64,000 nt of DNA from Actinomycetospora termitidis (lineage in GTDB: Bacteria > Actinomycetota > Actinomycetes > Mycobacteriales > Pseudonocardiaceae), in contig NZ_JASVWF010000003.1 in NCBI RefSeq assembly GCF_030286555.1, positions 744,001-808,000 on the forward strand, read 5' to 3'. Every line of letters begins with the position of its first letter. The stretch's first letter is position 1. Positions 61,126 to 64,000 of the stretch are shown piece after piece. The translations under genes and the position numbers were made by a program. Under the pieces are notes generated by a model. The model was not told the DNA's origin. It made no database searches and saw only the letters and a program-made list of their open reading frames with translations.

Positions 61126-62642
61126 GCACCCGGGCCCGGTCGATCCTGCTCGCCCTCGCGGTCCTGCTGATCGCGCTCAACCTGCGCCCCGCCGTCGTCG
61201 GGGTCTCGCCGCTGCTCACCCAGATCCAGGCCGACCTCGGGATCGGCAGCGCGGTCGCCGGCCTGCTCACGACGCTGCCCGTGCTCTGTTTCGGCCTGCT
61301 CGCCCCGACGTCGGGGACCCTGATCCGGCGGATCGGCCTCGAGACCACCCTGCTCGCGGCCCTGGTGGTGCTCACCGCCGGCATCCTCGTGCGGCTGGTC
61401 CCCTCGCTCGCGACCCTGCTCGCGGGCAGCGTGCTCGCCGGGGTGGCGATCGCCGTCGGCAACACGCTGATGCCGGTGGTCGTGAAGCGCGACTTCCCGC
61501 ATCGCACGGGCCTGATGACCGGCGCCTACTCGACCATGCTCTCCGGCGGCGGCGCGCTCGCCGCGGCGGTGATGGTGCCGATCGAGAACGCGACCGGCCT
61601 CGGGTGGCGCCCGGCGCTGTCCCTCTGGGCGGTGCTCTCCGGCCTGGCGATCCTGCTGTGGCTGCCGTGGGTCCGCAGCTCGCGCCGGGCGGGCACGGCC
61701 GGTACCGCGCGCTCCGCCGCGCCGGTCCGGGGGCTCTGGCGCTCGCCGCTCGCGTGGCAGGTCACGCTGACGATGGGCCTGCAGTCGTTGCAGTTCTACT
61801 CGTTCACCGCCTGGGCGCCGACGCTGTTCGTGGACCGGGGCCGCTCCGCGGCCGAGGCCGGCCTGCTCCTCTCGCTCGCCGGGCTGTGCTCGCTCGTCAC
61901 CTCGGCCGCGACCCCCGTGCTCGCCACCCGGCGGCCGAGCCAGTTCCACCTCGTCGCCCTGCTCGTCGGCCTGTGGGTCGTCGGGTACGTCGGCCTGCTC
62001 ATCGCCCCCGGCTCCCTGGCCCCGCTGTGGATGGTGCTCGTCGGGCTCGGTCAGGGCGTGGGGATCTCGCTCGGCCTGACCCTGATCACGCTGCGCTCGC
62101 CGGACGCCGCGCACACCTCCCAGCTCTCGGGCATGGCACAGGGTGTCGGCTACGTGATCGCCGCTGCCGGACCGCTCGGGCTCGGCGCGATCCACGACGC
62201 CACCGGGTCCTGGACGTGGCCCGTCGTCGCGCTGCTCGTGATGCTCGTCCCGCTCACCGTCGCCGGTCTCGGGGCGGCCCGGGACCGGCACGTGGGAGCA
62301 CCGCCGGCACCCGAACCGGAGCCGGAGGCCGTCGCTGCGGCCGCCCGTGCCGTCGACACCGTTCCCGCCGGCGACGGCGCCCCGCGGCTGCGCGGGCGGG
62401 TGCACGCCCGGGGCGAGCCGGTCTCCGGCGCGTCGGTGACGCTGGTGGACGACGCCGGCCGCCAGCTCGGACGGACCGAGACGGCCGACGACGGGTCCTA
62501 CGCGCTCGAGGTCCCGGGGACGTCGGCGTTGCTGGTGTGCGCGGCCGAGGGCCACGAACCGGTGGCCCGGCGCGCGACGGCCGGCCGGGCCGACGTGGAG
62601 CTGGCGCCCCGCGCGACCGACGAGCCGATCGCCGGGCGCTGA
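61122..62642 (+). CDS. CynX/NimT-type MFS transporter with C-terminal CPR domain
   Basis: A 506-residue MFS transporter of the CynX/NimT/YeaN group (about 1-395; LNLRPAVVGVSPLLTQI and GLMTGAYSTMLSGGGALAAA), with 12 helices. The C terminus (about 421-506) carries one CPR unit (LRGRVHARGEPVSGASVTLVD, TADDGSYALEVPGTSALLV). The GTG at 61122 overlaps the GntR stop. In a 12-helix MFS the C terminus is cytoplasmic, so the CPR domain faces inward. Normal members are about 400 residues. Confidence 0.9.
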   Translation: MSTRARSILLALAVLLIALNLRPAVVGVSPLLTQIQADLGIGSAVAGLLTTLPVLCFGLLAPTSGTLIRRIGLETTLLAALVVLTAGILVRLVPSLATLLAGSVLAGVAIAVGNTLMPVVVKRDFPHRTGLMTGAYSTMLSGGGALAAAVMVPIENATGLGWRPALSLWAVLSGLAILLWLPWVRSSRRAGTAGTARSAAPVRGLWRSPLAWQVTLTMGLQSLQFYSFTAWAPTLFVDRGRSAAEAGLLLSLAGLCSLVTSAATPVLATRRPSQFHLVALLVGLWVVGYVGLLIAPGSLAPLWMVLVGLGQGVGISLGLTLITLRSPDAAHTSQLSGMAQGVGYVIAAAGPLGLGAIHDATGSWTWPVVALLVMLVPLTVAGLGAARDRHVGAPPAPEPEPEAVAAAARAVDTVPAGDGAPRLRGRVHARGEPVSGASVTLVDDAGRQLGRTETADDGSYALEVPGTSALLVCAAEGHEPVARRATAGRADVELAPRATDEPIAGR

Positions 62643-62650
62643 GCAGCGGC

Positions 62651-62694
62651 GTTCGCCGGCCGTTCATCCGTTGTGTCCGGTTCGGTCGTTCTGA
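62651..62694. promoter_or_regulatory. PHO box: four 11-bp direct repeat units
   Basis: Units starting at 62651, 62662, 62673 and 62684 read GTTCGCCGGCC, GTTCATCCGTT, GTGTCCGGTTC and GGTCGTTCTGA. This matches the 11-bp direct-repeat PHO box bound by PhoP in Streptomyces. A -10-like TACCGT follows at 62700-62705, 44 bp before the PhoX gene. So phosphate starvation should activate the phosphatase. Confidence 0.75.
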
Positions 62695-62748
62695 CTGCCT
62701 ACCGTCCGGTCGACCACCACACGATCGGACGCCCGGGAGCTCCCCCAC

Positions 62749-64000
62749 GTGAACCGCCGTCTGCTGCCGCTGCTCACCCGCACCACCCACCGCCGCTCCG
62801 CCACGCACTGCCGCTACAAGTGCGGCGACGCCTGCGACGCGCCCGTGCGCAACCGCAGCGGGAACCCGACGTTCCGCGAGGTGGTCGCCGGCACGGTGAG
62901 CCGGCGCAGCGTCCTGTCCGCCGGTCTGGTCCTGGGTGCCTCCGGGGCGCTCGCGGCGTGCGGGGGCACCGGTGGCGGGCCCGCGCCGGCGGCGGCCTCG
63001 TCGTCGGCTCCCGTCCCGCCGTCGCCCGGCCTCGGGTTCGCGGCCGTGGCACCGAACACCGCGGACGCGGTGACCGTGCCGGAGGGCTACACCCAGCAGG
63101 TGCTCATCCGCTGGGGGGACCCGGTGGTGACGGGGGCGCCCGCGTTCGACGTCACCCGGCAGACCCCCGAGGCGCAGGCGCAGCAGTTCGGGTTCAACAA
63201 CGACTTCCTCACCGTGATCCCGATCCCCGGCGACTCCGCGCGAGCGCTGCTGGTCGCGAACCACGAGTACACGACCGAGCCGTTCATGCACCTCGGCTAC
63301 GACCCGGAGGCGCCGACCCCCGAGCAGATCCGCATCGGCATGGCCGCCCACGGGATGAGCGTCGTCGCGGTCGCGCTCGACCCGTCGTCGGGACGGCCGA
63401 CCTCGGTGCTGCAGGACCCGCTGAACCGGCGGGTCACCGCCACCACGCCGTTCACCCTGACCGGCCCGGTGGCCGGCGACCCGCTGGTCCGCACGAGCGC
63501 CGACCCCGAGGGCCGGACCGTGCTGGGCACGCTGAACAACTGCGCGGGCGGCACCACGCCCTGGTCGACGGTGCTCTCCGGCGAGGAGAACATCGACCAG
63601 TACTTCGCGAACGGCGCGACGGTCGCCGACCCGGTGCTCAAGGCCCGGTACGAGCGGCTCGGGCTCGACGGCGAGGCGAGCGACCGGCTCTGGGAGACCG
63701 CGGACCCGCGCTTCGACCTGCTCCGCGAGCCGAACGAGGCGCACCGCTTCGGCTGGGTGGTGGAGCTCGACCCGTTCGACCCCGCCGCGGCGCCCCGCAA
63801 GCACACCGCGCTCGGCCGCTTCAAGCACGAGGGCGCGACGGTGCGGATGACGCCGGACGGCACCACGGTCGCGTACATGGGCGACGACGAGCGCTTCGAG
63901 TACGCCTACAAGTTCGTCTCCTCCGCGAAGGCACGCCCCGGCACCGCCCCCGCCGACCGGCAGTTCAACCAGACAGTGCTCGACCAGGGCACGCTCTTCG
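62749..64000 (+). CDS. phoX: PhoX-family (DUF839) alkaline phosphatase, partial
   Basis: Opens a PhoX/DUF839 calcium-dependent alkaline phosphatase; 417 residues are visible before the window ends. The Tat signal SRRSVLSAGLVLGASG at about 51-66 is followed by a lipobox-like ALAAC, and the mature part has VPEGYTQQVLIRWGD, FGFNNDFLTVIP, LVANHEYT and LSGEENIDQYF with metal-binding residues. It is exported folded and hydrolyses phosphomonoesters outside the membrane. The GTG at 62749 is the start; a PHO box lies upstream. The 3' part is beyond the window. Confidence 0.88.
   Translation, partial: MNRRLLPLLTRTTHRRSATHCRYKCGDACDAPVRNRSGNPTFREVVAGTVSRRSVLSAGLVLGASGALAACGGTGGGPAPAAASSSAPVPPSPGLGFAAVAPNTADAVTVPEGYTQQVLIRWGDPVVTGAPAFDVTRQTPEAQAQQFGFNNDFLTVIPIPGDSARALLVANHEYTTEPFMHLGYDPEAPTPEQIRIGMAAHGMSVVAVALDPSSGRPTSVLQDPLNRRVTATTPFTLTGPVAGDPLVRTSADPEGRTVLGTLNNCAGGTTPWSTVLSGEENIDQYFANGATVADPVLKARYERLGLDGEASDRLWETADPRFDLLREPNEAHRFGWVVELDPFDPAAAPRKHTALGRFKHEGATVRMTPDGTTVAYMGDDERFEYAYKFVSSAKARPGTAPADRQFNQTVLDQGTLF

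Overview
The window is very GC-rich, coding-dense DNA from an actinobacterium. Strong G/C at third codon positions, frequent GTG starts, several apparently leaderless genes, an F420-dependent luciferase-like oxidoreductase, a fadA2/fabG4/htdX-like cluster and a Streptomyces-type PHO box all fit. A member of the Pseudonocardiales is my best guess; this is inference and no rRNA or tRNA gene is present to confirm it. I see no phage, insertion sequence or CRISPR array.

Layout. (1) 1-7638, purine catabolism: a minus-strand operon of three xanthine dehydrogenase-type subunits and an 8-oxoguanine deaminase-like amidohydrolase, a divergent PucR regulator, and a purine permease fused to an OHCU-decarboxylase-like domain that has lost catalytic residues. 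(2) 7865-11800: a DUF3159 membrane protein, a large LuxR/LAL-type ATPase regulator with an altered Walker A, and a small membrane protein. (3) 11949-21418: two divergent units, aldehyde dehydrogenase-SDR-GntR and GntR-HyuA-HyuB-isopropylmalate-dehydrogenase-like, probably a carboxylic acid/ketone or hydantoin catabolic island. (4) 21489-24703: a DHA2 exporter with a tail of beta-sandwich repeats plus its MarR regulator. (5) 24804-29551: acyl-CoA metabolism (enoyl-CoA hydratase, thiolase, MaoC, F420 oxidoreductase, thioesterase, flavin reductase). (6) 29576-36288: hypothetical protein, sulfite oxidase, DMT transporter, two DUF202 proteins, a VapBC module, and a TDT transporter with a divergent LysR. 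(7) 36281-45389: acyl-CoA dehydrogenase, then a run of proteins carrying carboxypeptidase-regulatory-like (CPR) domains: a stand-alone triple-domain protein, a YceI fusion, two DUF1275 fusions (one frameshifted) and an MFS fusion, interrupted by a 190-bp tandem repeat and a nuclease-like gene. (8) 45451-52289: DUF3558-like lipoprotein, pcaC and pcaB, DJ-1/PfpI protein, DUF309, TerC, a phosphodiester-glycosidase-like secreted protein, DUF4190. (9) 52574-59051: acyl-CoA oxidase, TetR, and a thiolase-FabG4-dehydratase operon. (10) 59173-64000: a second phosphodiester-glycosidase-like protein, GntR, a CynX-type MFS with a CPR tail, and a PhoX-like phosphatase behind a PHO box, cut by the window end.

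The most unusual theme is the repeated fusion of one roughly 85-residue CPR domain to unrelated proteins (seven genes here). In most of them the domain should face the cytoplasm, which is unlike the usual extracellular setting of this fold. The second is a structured intergenic repeat built from CCTTGTCG/CGACAAGG arms, found at two distant sites and both times just 3' of a gene.
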